Below are positions 34,900 through 48,100 of a stretch of DNA of 64,000 bases, in pieces (positions within the stretch are counted from its first letter, which is position 1; the number at the start of each line of letters is the position of its first letter). This stretch comes from Strigamia acuminata. Lineage: Eukaryota; Arthropoda; Chilopoda; Geophilomorpha; Linotaeniidae. The notes below the pieces were generated by a model. It saw only the letters and a program-made list of their open reading frames with translations. It did no database searches and had not been told where the DNA came from. The stretch lies in NCBI GenBank assembly GCA_949358305.1, contig OX442314.1, forward strand, positions 15,307,060 through 15,371,059, given 5' to 3'. The translations under genes were made by a program, and so were the position numbers.

Positions 34900-36192
34900 A
34901 TCTCATTCTAAGATGGGCATCAGAGTAGTTGCAAACAAAGCGCGATGTCTTTCCCTTTGTAGGAACGGGGCGCCCCCCGTAGTCAATACGTGTGAAGATG
35001 GGCGAGGTTTTAAGGCCGTGGCAATTATCACCGAGTGTTTAAAACCACAACGAGTGAAGGGAGAGCGAGTTGTACTACTTCGTCCCCCGCACTCCTTGAA
35101 TTTTATGGTTTTACAGCCCCCGCGAAGCTTGTTTGCAGTGCATAGAAAGAGACTGACTGACTTTGCGTGATTTATGGCTAGTTAGAAAAGAAAAGATAAA
35201 AAAAAAAGAAAAAGAAAAACAGAAAGAAATAGGCGGGAGCACGAGCGCGAGCGTGAGCACGAATCGGTTGGGCCGTGCGTGGCAGTGTGAAGCGCGCACC
35301 ATCATTTTGCCACGTGCGTCTGCGTGTTAGCGTCGTCTGCTGTTGGCGCGCTTTGACTGTAGCTTGCGCTTGGCATTGGCATCCCTTCCTTCCTTGCTTT
35401 CCTCCCTTCCCTCCCCTCAGCCGCTGCTCGCAGTGAATGGACCGGTCGGAGGTGGATGCGTGTCCGCGGCGCAGCTCGCAGCATATGTATCAAAACGAGT
35501 TGTGCGTGGTGTGGTGTGTATGTGTGCGTGCTCAGCTTCGCTCCTCTTAGTGCATGGTGCCTCCCTCGCCTGCCGTCTTGACACTCCACCTCTTGGCCAT
35601 CAGCGGAGACGATGCAAATGAGTGGCGCCCGCGCCCGCGCCCTTCATTGACGAAAAGGGCGGTCGGTCGGTCGAGTGCGCCACGCTGCGCACGCGGTGGC
35701 CAAACGGCAGTTGCCGAGCCTGTGCCAAGTGACAGCTCATTCATTACCACGGTTAGAGTAACAGGCTAGTGATTGACACTTTTGACTCGCCGGGCCCCAC
35801 AGCCCCACAGCGAGCGCCCCTCTTCTCCCGCTTGGTGGGGGTCTCTCCCCTCCTCCTCCGTACACCCGAGTCTGGGTTGGGTTTTCTCCGTGGATGGTTG
35901 ACGGACGACGCTGCATCTGCGTTACGAGTTTTACTACGCTTTGCCTTGCCCGGATTTCGCGAACCTAACCGAACCTAACCGTAGCACGAGTCAGTCCAGT
36001 GCAGACCAGCAGTCCACGCAGCCTGCCCTGCCTGCCAACCCTGCCAACCGTCGGCGAGCACGAGCACGAGCAGTGTGCAGCTGTGCACGGGATTTTCCTA
36101 ATCAGTTCCGTGGCGTTTGTTTAGGTGTTTCGAGGATTTTTGCAACTTGTTCTTTCTAACTTTGTTTTTCGTCGTACCCCGGGAGCAAGTTC
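34900..36192 (+). promoter_or_regulatory. GC/CpG-rich promoter and 5'UTR island of homothorax
   Basis: A marked switch to GC-rich, CpG-rich sequence leads into the hth start codon at 36193. It contains short direct repeats such as CGAACCTAACCGAACCTAACC-like units near 35960 and CGAGCACGAGCACGAGC near 36060, and several small upstream open frames. This is typical of a long leader of a developmental regulator; the transcription start cannot be placed from sequence alone. Confidence 0.6.
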
Positions 36193-39100
36193 ATGGCTCA
36201 GCCGAGGGTGAGTAGATATTTTTCGGCATGCGCTTTTGCCTTGCCTTTATCGGATTCTCGCGCGTCTGCCTCGGCGCTGCTCTCACGTTGCAGGCCCGCA
36301 CTCACGCGCCTCGTGCGGCGGCGTGCAGTGTGTGGTGATTTATTGAGCGCGGCGCGGTTTTGTCATCCGTGCCGGGCTCGCGGTGCGGCTGCTGCGGCCG
36401 AGCTAACCCACACGGTGGCAGACGTGCTTTCGTTCGCAGCTCTAAGTTAGTCGCTATCATTTTTCTATTCACAGTACGATGACGGCATTCCACACTATGG
36501 TGCTATGGACATGCCAGCATCCATGTACGATCCACACGCCCATCGTCCCATGCCCTTGTCGCACAGTCCGCACTTGAATCACGGCCACGCCATGCACCAA
36601 TACCACGGCAATCACGTCGGTGCCATGTCCAACCATGTCATGGGCTCAGTACCAGACGTCCACAAACGGGATAAAGATGCAATCTACGGGTAAGCCCAAA
36701 CCACATCGTCTGCCCAGCCCCCTGCCCGTGTCCCGTATCCGGCAGGAACAACACGCCCGGCCCGCTTCCCGCCGAACCGATGACGCTCGCTCGCTCGTAA
36801 GCCTAACCCCCATGCTAGGCCTAGTCGTGCCAGGTAGAAAAACAGGCTCTCGTGCCTGTCGCCCCACGCTCGTATTTATTGAATAAAACTGAGAAATGTC
36901 TCGGCTAAGTCTCCGCCCGGGGTGTGCGTGGGGCCTCGTACGACGCATGGTGTGCGTAACTGATGTTTATGTGCGCGCCGCCTGGCATTACGATCCGACC
37001 CCGGCGCAGCCAAGATGGCCGACCGCTCAAATCAGCAGTAGCGTCGGTCACGGCTTTGTGAGCTGGAGCTGGGCTCAGCTCAGCTCAAGCTCGTCGTCTT
37101 TCGGTTCGCGTGTCGGGCTTGTTGGAGGGAAACTACCTTCATTGAATTATACTTTAAAAGATGATATATATTTATTTAGGCACCCGCTCTTCCCTTTGCT
37201 GGCTCTCATCTTCGAGAAATGTGAGCTAGCCACGTGCACGCCGCGCGAACCCGGCGTGGCGGGCGGCGATGTATGTTCGTCCGAATCATTTAACGAAGAT
37301 ATTGCCGTCTTCTCCAAACAGGTGAATAAATTGAAATCAAAATTTATGCCATTAAAAATAAATTCAAATTCAACGTGCACACCGTGGTCTATATAATATT
37401 TTTCAATCATTATTTATTTGACAAAAAATTTATTTATTTTGAAATTTGGAAGATTGATTGACATTTAAAAAAGTGTTTTAATTGTTTTTATTTTTGTGGT
37501 TATTATTGTCAAATAGAAAATATTTTTTTTTTTAAATATTTTTAAATTTTTAAATTAAAAATAAAATAATTGTTTATTGACGTTTTATTGTAATTAAAAA
37601 AAAACAGATTATCTTAAATGTGTTGTCCTCGTAAAGATGCAAAAAAAAACACTTATAAATTACATTAATTCCACAAAAAAATATATATTTACCAATTTAG
37701 TAGAAAAGCATAAATTGTACAGATTGCTTCGACTGTAAGATACTACAAGTTAATTAATTTTAGGTAGATGTCACGATTTTTAAATTAATTGGAATTAATT
37801 CTCTAAAACCTCAATTTAGTTTTTAAATTCATAAATAAAAAGACCATTAACATAAATAAACGTATTTAAAAAAAAAGAAATAAAAAAGCAGTTTAAATAT
37901 TTAATCTAAGAATCAGTTGATCGAAAAAAACGTACACGGCTATTCGGCTAATGCTGCACTTTTGAGATTAATCTCAAAAGGAAGAAAACGGATTCATATG
38001 CCCTCAAGAACATGAATTTTTTTTTCTTTTTTTTTAAACTTGAATACGGTTGACTGAATTGAATTTTGAATTTATAAAACGTGCATAAAATTTATTTATT
38101 TAATTTTATTTTCTCTTTCCACCTACAGATTAGAGCTGAAAAACCGTATTATGTGGTTAATCCCGAATTAGATAGCCTAGTAAGTATTTTTAAAACGATT
38201 ACTATTTTGAAAAAAAAAATTATTTAGTTATAATAACGCGAGATTAAAATTTACAATGTCGGTGTTATCATTGCACGTGTGTTGTAACACCTTATGGGTC
38301 GCTCGGGGGGAACTCATTGGCCACCATCACGGCTCTTAGGCTATGGAGTGATCCCCAGGCCGCCCTCTTTGCGCTATAATTGTCGCCCGATATCATAAAT
38401 CTTGTTGACTTCAAAAAGTTTAAGTGCAGCAAAAGTTTACTTTTGTTTACATTTTAATTTTTCAAGTGAAAATGATAACACCGAGGAAGAAATTTTGAAT
38501 TTTTCCGTTTTTGAAATATTCTGTAGTTAATGTATTTGTTTTTCAACTGTAGATGGTGCAAGCAATTCAAGTGCTAAGATTTCACCTACTAGAATTAGAA
38601 AAGGTAAGCTTTAATTTTAATTTTAATTTTTATCTTATTTTAGCTATCAGATGATTTTTTTTCTTCCTTTTTTTATTCGCGGGTTAAACTTTAAACGTAA
38701 ATATGCTCGACTGTCTAGACGAAGAAAATTACTCATTTTGCGTGGCATTTAATTCAGCCCGCAGAACTTGCCGTTATACATTTTAATAAGTTGAATTAAT
38801 ATTTTATTGTTGTTTTTTAAAACGACAAATTAGTGCGCTGGTTCGACCAGTGATTTAACTAAAAAGAAGTCGATGTTGGAATGAATTTAATTGCTCGAGA
38901 GTGTTAAGTATTGAGCAGTAAATTTGATTGTAAGGGGGTTGGATGAAAACGAAATTAAAGTGTGCGCAATGATGGGTTATGCCCGTGTCGGAAGTGAACA
39001 ATTTGAACTCGTGTTGAACCTGATAAGATATGTAATGAATGGGAATGGCTCTTTAAATAGAGAGAGAAAGATGGCTTTAATTGTCTCTTCCTCATTTTCA

Positions 39101-42100
39101 ATATACTTGGGACAATGGATCAGACGTTGGCCGTTGAAGGGTGTTGCATTTACACATTATTCAGCCGCCGAAAACTCACAACGGGCCAATGTTTATTTTA
39201 AAACGCAAGATTTATGTAATTTGCCACGGAATAAATTGCTCAAAAGAGATTAGATTAAAAAAAATTGTTTATAACATAAGCCTTTGATTATGCATAAGTG
39301 TCTTGAAGCGACTGAAAGCAAAAATGAATTTATCCTGTGTCATGTAATAAGCAAGTGCATTGAAAAACACGCAAAAACAATGCTCATTAACGTAATATTT
39401 CTATATTTGCCAATTTTGGTATTTTAATAGAGCCAAAACATGTGTTTTAACTTGAAATTGGAGGAAAAAAGTTAATATTTTTATTTTTGAACTTTTAAAG
39501 CACAAAAACGAACAAATCGGCTGTAAAAAATCTCATATTGTTATTTTTTTTTTGAAGGGGGTCTTTATCCATTCACGGACAATTGGGCAGAATAATTTTT
39601 GGCGCCAAATTTTTATACAAAATCGGCGTGTCAAGTGGCACGAAATGTGCTTTTTACAGCACTATTGTATTGTTATGTCGTCGTCGTAAAAATCTAAAGT
39701 AGCAGAGCAGATCGCGACTCCCGACCCCTCAGATACTGATGTTGCCGTTGCTGGCTTCCTCGTCCCCGCGCCTCATTGAGATTTATGGCGCCTCTGTTAG
39801 GTGGCGCTGCCAAACGGTTTGTTTCGGCGCTTGCCGTTGCCACTACACTGCCGCTAAAATCCCCCCCTCTCTCCCTTCACCATCCTTTCCTTATATATAC
39901 CCATTTTGGCGTCACCTTAAAACGCGAAGGGGTAATTGGCCGAGTTTTGCATTGCGTGTTACCTCCTACACGACGTCCGTCTACTTATCACGTGAATAAA
40001 GCAGAAAAAAACGAAATCGGTTTTTTAATATTTTGGAAGAGATTTCTATGCTCGATATTTGACTTCGCAATAGTCCTCATTTAGTCAATGAAAAGCGCAC
40101 AATTTCGTATCAAATATTAAATTGGAAATTGCAATTGAAGTGTTATTTGGAAGCGTTAAATAAATAAAGAAAAGTTGTGGGTGAAATGCTCGGAAAAAAG
40201 TGAAACTGAAAATTGATTTTGGTTTTTTTTTAACTTGTTTATTTGCAGTTAATTGTGTGCAGTATTTGCTTTTTTTTTTTTAATGAAATTATATGTGCAA
40301 ATGTTTACTAAAAGAAGTTTGGAGAAAAAAAAATCGAGATGACGTTAATCTTATTTACAGAGTAAGGATAGGGTTAAGTCGATACTTTATGTTGATCCTA
40401 GTATGTTGACTTGTCTAACTTGTATTTACTCGAATAACGAGGAGGATTAACTCGTGTTGTTAACAAAAAGGCATTTATTTACTCGCACTAAACACGAGTC
40501 GGAATCCCTCGGGCAAGATTTAAATCCTTAGTTTTGTTAAGTGCGATTAACTTCTATTAAACATGTCGCTGGATAATCTTAGCAGCAAGCGTAAGTCGCC
40601 AAAAGCCCCTGGTTTGACTTGTTAGAAGTTAATGCACAAAGCTGCCCTGGCAGTTTTAGAAAATGGCGACCTGAGTCCCAACGAAAGAAAAAATTGCTGT
40701 TTTTTAAATTTATTTGTGCAATTCGAACATTAATTTGTGATATTATCAGTAATAAATGTTTAGTAGCGGATTAATTAATGGTAATTTTATACAGTTGAGT
40801 ATTTGTGTGTGTGTTTTAGTGTGTTTACAATGCAGCTTGTGTAGAGGTGTTGCTGGCAAGCATTTTCCCTCCTTAATCTCACGAGCAACCGTGTATATAG
40901 GTGAACATATGCAGATCAGAGGCTAATTAAAAAGCTTTTTTCTCTGGTGATCGGCACAGGTGTTACTAGGCTGCATGTTGGCGTTGGTAGGGAATAATTG
41001 GTCCTTCACAGTGTGATTAGAGTTTGAACCTCCATTTTGACTCGGTCCATTAAGGGCGAGATGTTGATTCTACGGGTTAAATTAGAGTGAAATGCGTTAA
41101 GACATCGAGTTATAGCATCTGATTTGTTTAACATTTGAATGAATTGATTTTGTGTGTGTGCGTATTTTGTATTATTTTTCAAATAAAAATGTGTTTGTAT
41201 TTTGCAGGTTCATGAACTGTGCGATAATTTTTGCCATCGGTACATTAGTTGTTTGAAAGGGAAGATGCCAATAGATCTTGTCATAGACGAGCGGGATGGC
41301 AAATCTTCAGAGCTCGGAGACACGAATAACAATGGTGCAGGAACCCGAGCACAGAGTGTGGACGCTGGTAGTCACACGGACAACGCCTCCACTCCCGATC
41401 AGGTAGGACCGCGAAAACTTATATTTTACTATAATAACACTATTTAATGTTATTTTACGAAGTATGATACAGGATATTTTATTAAATTTCGGTGAGAATA
41501 ATTTTTTTCTTTTTTGGTTTATCAATGCATTAAATTTGTTGAAAACTTTTATTCCATCTGATGGATGTCAGCGCAGCTGTCAAATGAGTACACAGTACTG
41601 ACATTTGGGATTCAAATAGTGTGAAAGTAATAGGAATAGGTTGGACTTAGTGTGGAGTGTTGCCAAAACAAACTACGAATATATTGTTTATTGATATTTA
41701 TGTGCTGTGTATTTACAGATGGATAAGTTAATTAAGGATAAGGATAAGGATAATATTTTACATTTAAAGAATTTGATATATTTGGTTGAAGAAGGAATTT
41801 TTCGAGAAATTGGATTTCTTGTAGTGATATTTTTAGTTTTTAAAAATAAAGTAATTTGAATTTAATTTCCTAAGGTCGGGAATTTGTGGGGAGTAATTTA
41901 TTAAACATGGTGTGTTGGGTAGATGTGAATGGTTGTTCACCTGGAATATCAGGGATCAGTGGTTTGGTGGAAAAGAATTAGCATAAATTAATGAAAAGTT
42001 GCACTTTTCTAAGCTTTAGGTGTCCGTTTCAGGGGGTGTTATACGGTGATAAGGAGGAAAATGTTTGTTTGTCACATATGATTGGCCAGCATTATATTTA

Positions 42101-45100
42101 GGTTGGAAAATGTAGGTTGAAGTGTCAAACAACTTGAGAGAGGTATCAAGAAACTTTTCAAAACAAATACTGGTTTTTTGGGCTTAATTAAAATTCTGAA
42201 TGGGTAGAAAGAGTTCAGCTGGAAATGGAACAAGTTTTTATTTTTTATTTTTAAATTTTTGTTATTAATTTTTTTTTGCTGCGATTTATTTTATATTATT
42301 AACTTGTTATTATTTTTTATTTATTTATTTTTTTTATTTGAATATGTATATAATTTTGAAAATTTATTAACTGATGAATGATTTAGTTTTGAAGCTAGAT
42401 GTTGATATCTTTTTCTATTCAATTTTTGAATGACAATAACAAGTTTTATCTCTGAAATTTAGTGGGTGGAAGGGAAGTTCAATCAAAGGCAGAAGGCGAG
42501 CGATTCTCAACTAATTAGCCAAAACTACCTTTCATACCTACTTTTGTTTCACGCATTTTTTTAATACTACTTCTTCTCTCTTGCTATCATTGCTTGTGCT
42601 CGCTGGGTGTAATTTCCTCCTCCTCGCAGCAGCGTCGCGGTTGTTGATAAGAGACAGGTACGAAAAAATACAAGATGTTGCAAACCGTCTCGTCTATTCA
42701 TGTCATCTTTGCTATTGTTTTCTGGGGTATAGTCAAGTAAAGACCGAGGGTGTCATTTAATGGTTGCTAATCTCTCCGCCAGGAGAGAAGGAAATAAGTT
42801 GGGTTGTAATGAGATTGTATCAGTCACGAGGAAATTTAAATTTATTAAGCAGTCATTTTTTTTTTATGTTTTGGATAGGAATTTTTATAATAAAATAAAA
42901 TTCATGGAAATATGAAGTTTTTATTTTTTGTTGTTTTATTTTTATAGCGAAAAATAAGATGAATTGTGTAGAGTTTTCTTATGTTTTGAATTGTTAAGGG
43001 TAATAGGAGAATGAAAATGAAACTTTATCACCTTGTTGACCCGAGATGGACTGTTGAAGACGACCTTTGCGGGTTAAAAGTGAAGGAATCTTTGTGGTTG
43101 TACCGTGAAGATGAATAAATAAAGGCTTTGTGTGGGCAAAAACATACGATAAATATTTTGTTTTAAATCAAGAGCATGTGTAGAAGGATTATTAATATTG
43201 AAAAGGATTGGAGATAAGTTTTTCTTCTTTTGGTTTGGAGATAACGTATGAACAGATTGCATGAACATTGAAAAAAGAGCTTCGTGATTTCTTAAGTAAA
43301 TCTGTTTTACAGATATTGTACTTAACAACATTGTATTTTAATTGTTCGTAGAAAAATGCACCTTGAAAAAGAATTCCTTAAGAATAAATCTCAATCAGTT
43401 GTTGGTAAAGCGAACACGAACGAGCTACACCGAGAGTTTTCGAGCGGAATTAACATGGCCGTTGTTAAATACAGATCGGGACTATTTGGTCCTTCGTTTG
43501 TATGTTGTATAAAAATTCCGTGTTCATTATTTTGAACCATTATAATTATTTTTGTAGAAAATGTGAGAAATGCAAATGAGCATTAGAGAACCAACAATTG
43601 CGTGAAATATTGTGAAATCTCGTTTTAAGGAAAGAGATGAACGTATATTGATTACGTGAGCTTATATAAAATGCATTATTTTTATTTTTGTTACTTTTGT
43701 TATTATTTTGCAAATGAATGTGTGGTTTGTTTGATTAGTTGGGAAGACAACACACTGCAATATACTTATAATGTTCGGTGCTGATAAAATTGGTGTATGT
43801 TTGTTAGATCTGACGATGGGGAAAAAATTAAAGTGTATAATTTTGTACGTTGGATTAATTTAAGGATAACGATAAGGGATTATGTAGCGTGAATAAGATT
43901 TGTGTGGAGTCTATTTATCTGATAGTAAAGTGCACGATTTTCCATGGGTTGATGGTGAAGTTATTCACTGGTGCAGAACAAAATGATTAGCATATTGATT
44001 AAGTTTTATGTTTTTTATTTTTTGGTTAACATTTCCTAATGTCGAATACATAGAAAGCAGAAGAGAGGGCATGATGAAAGTGAGTTGTGATGGAAAAGTT
44101 TCATTTTGAAATAAAAAATAAAAAAAAGATAAAAATGTGCATTCATTTAATTGGAGTAATTTAGAGTTTTTATTATAAAGATAAAATGAAATAAAGTACA
44201 TTTAAAATTAAATAAATTTTATCTATAAAATCCTTTAGTACATAAAAAAAAATGAAAATAAAAATTTGATGACATGTGATAATGATAGTACTTTGGTTTT
44301 TATTTACAAATTCGAAAAACCAGTTGGATTATGTAATTACCAAGGTTATATACTTGGTATTAGAGGAAAAAGATTATTGTATTAAACAAAAAAATGTCGC
44401 CATCTGCTGCAAAAAGAATTCAATGACAACAATTTGTCAAGGTATTTCCTTGTTTGTTACTGCAAATGGGAATAAAATTGAAATTGTAATAGAAATATTA
44501 TATTTTCTAGTCACATTTTCTATCTGGAGTTTGCTCGTTTTTTTCTTGTTATTTACATTTTTAAAAATCGGAATTTCCCTTTCAAAATCCTTTATTGAAC
44601 TCAAGGTCTTGTGGACGAGTTTGTAATGGCGTCTGAGAATTTGCGTGCTGATAGGATTGCGCGTTGGAGCTGATTTCAGAGTGACCTTCAACTCACCCCC
44701 ACACACTTTTTTTCAGCCAGAGTCAGGGAAGTGTGGAGGGAAGGGAATCAGTGGATATTAGGTTTTAAGAAGAAGGTTAGAGAGCATTTAAATAAAAAAA
44801 CAATAGTTGGATTGATTGCAGCAGCTAGAGGAAGAGCCAAATTGAAGTGGGTGCCAAAGGGTTCAGTTTTCATGTGGCGTAAGCACAGATTGATTGGAGA
44901 CGCGGGTTATTCTGGGTCATTCGGTTCTTTCAGCTCCAAACTTGAGCACTTGTTTCGAAGCTTGAGTTGAGGAAGAACCCAAGGTCCCAGGGAAAAGTAG
45001 TGCTCACTAATCACCAGGAGAGACTAATGCAATGTGGATAATAACTTTTTTTTTGTTTAAAAATAAATAATATTTAATGTTTGTTGTACAATGACGCTTT

Positions 45101-48100
45101 TAATTATAACTTTTCCGAAATTATTGTAATAATATTGTCGTATTATTTGATGGGAGTTTTTATTGTACTTGTATTTAAATGGCACTTAAGGTTTACTTGG
45201 GTCATAAAGTTTTTAACCACAGGTTAATAGGTCGGTCACCTGATGTCCACTCCCTGCATTTAAATAAATTTGCTGGCCATAAACGCTTCGAGTGGGATTT
45301 CTTGTCAATAAATGCGAAAATAATGAAAAGAAATAATAAAATTAGTATTTTTATTAGTGCGATTATTATTATTGTTATTCAAAAGACATAAAACGAACGT
45401 TGAAATATAATAACATGAAAAGAGTTTAGATCACCACCAATGTGATCGTGCGTGCGTGTTGAATTCAAACGCAGGAAAACGGGTGGGAAAAAAGCATTCT
45501 TTTTTCTATTGACAGGACATGACAACTGGTGAGGATGTGTCGAGAGCAATTTTTACAACCTTAATATCCGGGACGATTTGCATAATTAACTCATTATTAT
45601 TTCTTTTACTTTTTTATTTTGATGGAAGAAGAAGTAGAAAAAAAGGTGAATTTTCAAGGATAAGCATAGGTGTATCCTAATCCTTGGATCGCAGGTGTCT
45701 GTGCTACTCAATTATAATTTGGCCTCACCTGTGAGTTGGACCGAACCTTGACCCCATCGGGGATGCGGGGGAGTTCCCTGCTGAGCATCGCTTTTGGCTG
45801 TCGGTCCCATTAGCGTGCCTTTGTGTTCTGGACCCCTTGACACGCCAGGAGGCCAGGTATGTGCCGGAACTGGCCCCTTCTCCCTCTTTTGTGGATAGTA
45901 GCCCCCGGGCCAGGATTCTTCTCTCTCTCTCTCTCTCTCTCGGTTGTCCATCCTCCCCGCTGGTTTCAGGGAGGATGGTCTTTTCCAGAGCCTGCCTGCC
46001 AGCTGCCAACCAGGATCTGGACAACCTCATTGGGTCACGAGGGTAGTTTTGGCACTGGGGGAGGGCTGACGGATTTTTACAAGGGTTTTGAATATTGAAA
46101 GTAGGCGAAATTAAGATTTTTTGTGTTGAAAGTTTCAGAAAGTTTTGAATTTTGCATCGAAAGTGACGGGTTTGAAGACATTGCCATGTTTTTTTCTTCC
46201 GATTGAATAAACCAGCACAAGTGGTTTGGTGGCGATGCAGTTGCGGGAATACGGAATTGTAAATTCGGGGTGATTGAGCCGCTGAAGAGTTAAAGGGAAT
46301 CTTTTATTGGTGGTTTGAATGTCCTCGAGGGCTAATTTTTTTTTTTGGTTTGGTTTTTAATTTGCGTTGGGACAAGGGTGTGGGATTTTAAAGGCGAAAT
46401 TATAAAAGTAGTCTCGATGGGACGTTTGGGTGTGTGCGTGTTTGGAGCAACTCGCGTGCATCCCGCGGGCCACGTGTTTGTTCCAGGGCCACATGGCGTC
46501 TTCGCCATTCACTCAGCGTTCCTCATCATAAGTCTAATGAATGCTATTGTCTCGCAGCGCGGTGATTGACAGCCGGCCCGCCCATTTAAGAGCTTTGGGA
46601 CTGGAAAAAGAGGCAAGTTTAGGGGAGAGGAGATTTGAACACTCCTACTGCACTCATCCCTCCGGCATTTAGCCTCGTTATCTTGTGTCCGATGGGATGA
46701 TTAAGCATGAACTGCTCATTTCGTACACCTCTTTTATTGTGCGCCATTCCAATTTACACACCTGCCTTAACCGACCTGCAGACCCACATTCTAAGATGAG
46801 CAAATTTATTTCTCGCTGTGTCTTGATTGATACCTGCCGTTGAGGTTGTAAAGGGGGTGGGTGGGGGGCTCGTGTGAGCGTTTAAAGGTTCTTGCACATT
46901 GTAAATCGTTCTTCTTGAGACGAGACTAAAGACAGTCCCCTAGAGAGTGGGGCGGACGAGAGTAATTCTGGGGTTCTTGCTGAATCGGGGCAATCAAGGT
47001 AAATCAGGACCTGCCCTCCCCTCTCTTCTGCTTCTTTTAACCTTTGGTCTTCTTTTTTCTGCTTGTTTTCCCCCCGAAAGGTTCTCAGTAGGGGTATCAC
47101 TGCAAAAGAAATCGACGGGTGGCTCGATTTTGATGAGTTTGCAGTTGGAGTTAGAAAATAGTCGAAAATGGAAGGATGCGCGGTTAAAAATTGGTTTCTG
47201 ATGGATTATTTTCAGAGTTGTAGTTATGTATGAAATGCGAGCAATTTTGATGCGGTCGTAAAATATTTTATCATCATCATCATGCTTTCATCGATATTCA
47301 ACAATAGGAAAATATTCGTGGGGAAGTCACTATCGTTTGGCGAAAAGCTAATGCGTATATTAGGATTGTTTAATATTTTCTGAGATTTATTGTATCGATT
47401 TCAATCAAATCGAATTCAAATTGTTATGAATGAGTTTTTATTCACTTTATTAATGTGGTGTTGAAGTAGTGAAGAGTAAAAAGTAGTAGTCAAGTCAGTT
47501 CGTAGCTGTAAATCATTAACACATTGGGCTTATATAGAGAAGATGTCAAAAACAGATGCCGTGTCCTCCACACATGTATACACAAACACAGAGTGCTGCC
47601 ATTCTGCGTAATATTTGTTGTGTACGTGGTTTTGATTTACGGTTGTGTGCGCGTCACTTTATATTTGAAGTTGATGATTTAGTGGTGTTGATGACGAAAA
47701 CTTAAATGCTTTATTTGAGTTATGACTTATTTTTATTTTTCCCAATTTTTAAAAAAAATTAATAATAAAAATAAAAATCTTTTTTTTTTTTTTTATTATT
47801 TATTAAATGTTGGTTAAAATTTGCATTCTAACACATTTTTGTCGAACACAAACAATTGGCAAAGTTCAATGAATAAGGTTTCGAAAGTATGTTGTGGTTG
47901 ACCGGAAAATGTTGTTCTTTTGGCTTAAAAAACTTAACTTCTTTCTGTTAAACATCCAGTTTGGTGATAGCAAGTGCAGATAGGTTCTGGTCTTTCAGTG
48001 GTAGAAAAACTTTTTTTTTTTTATTGCGGCTAGGGAAAAGAGGGGGGTCATGTAGGGCTTTGAACTAGTCCCTTAAAACCCAAACTGGACCTTACCAGCT

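Noticed and set aside
35302-36493. Multiple open frames on both strands in the GC-rich island before hth
   Set aside because: GC-rich sequence has few stops by chance; the frames are Pro/Arg/Ala-rich low complexity and lie in the hth promoter/5'UTR and intron 1.
42636-42657. Sequence GATAAGAGACAG resembling a Tn5/Nextera mosaic end
   Set aside because: Only 11-12 bases match and the flanks continue as ordinary intron; a sequencing-adapter artefact is not supported.
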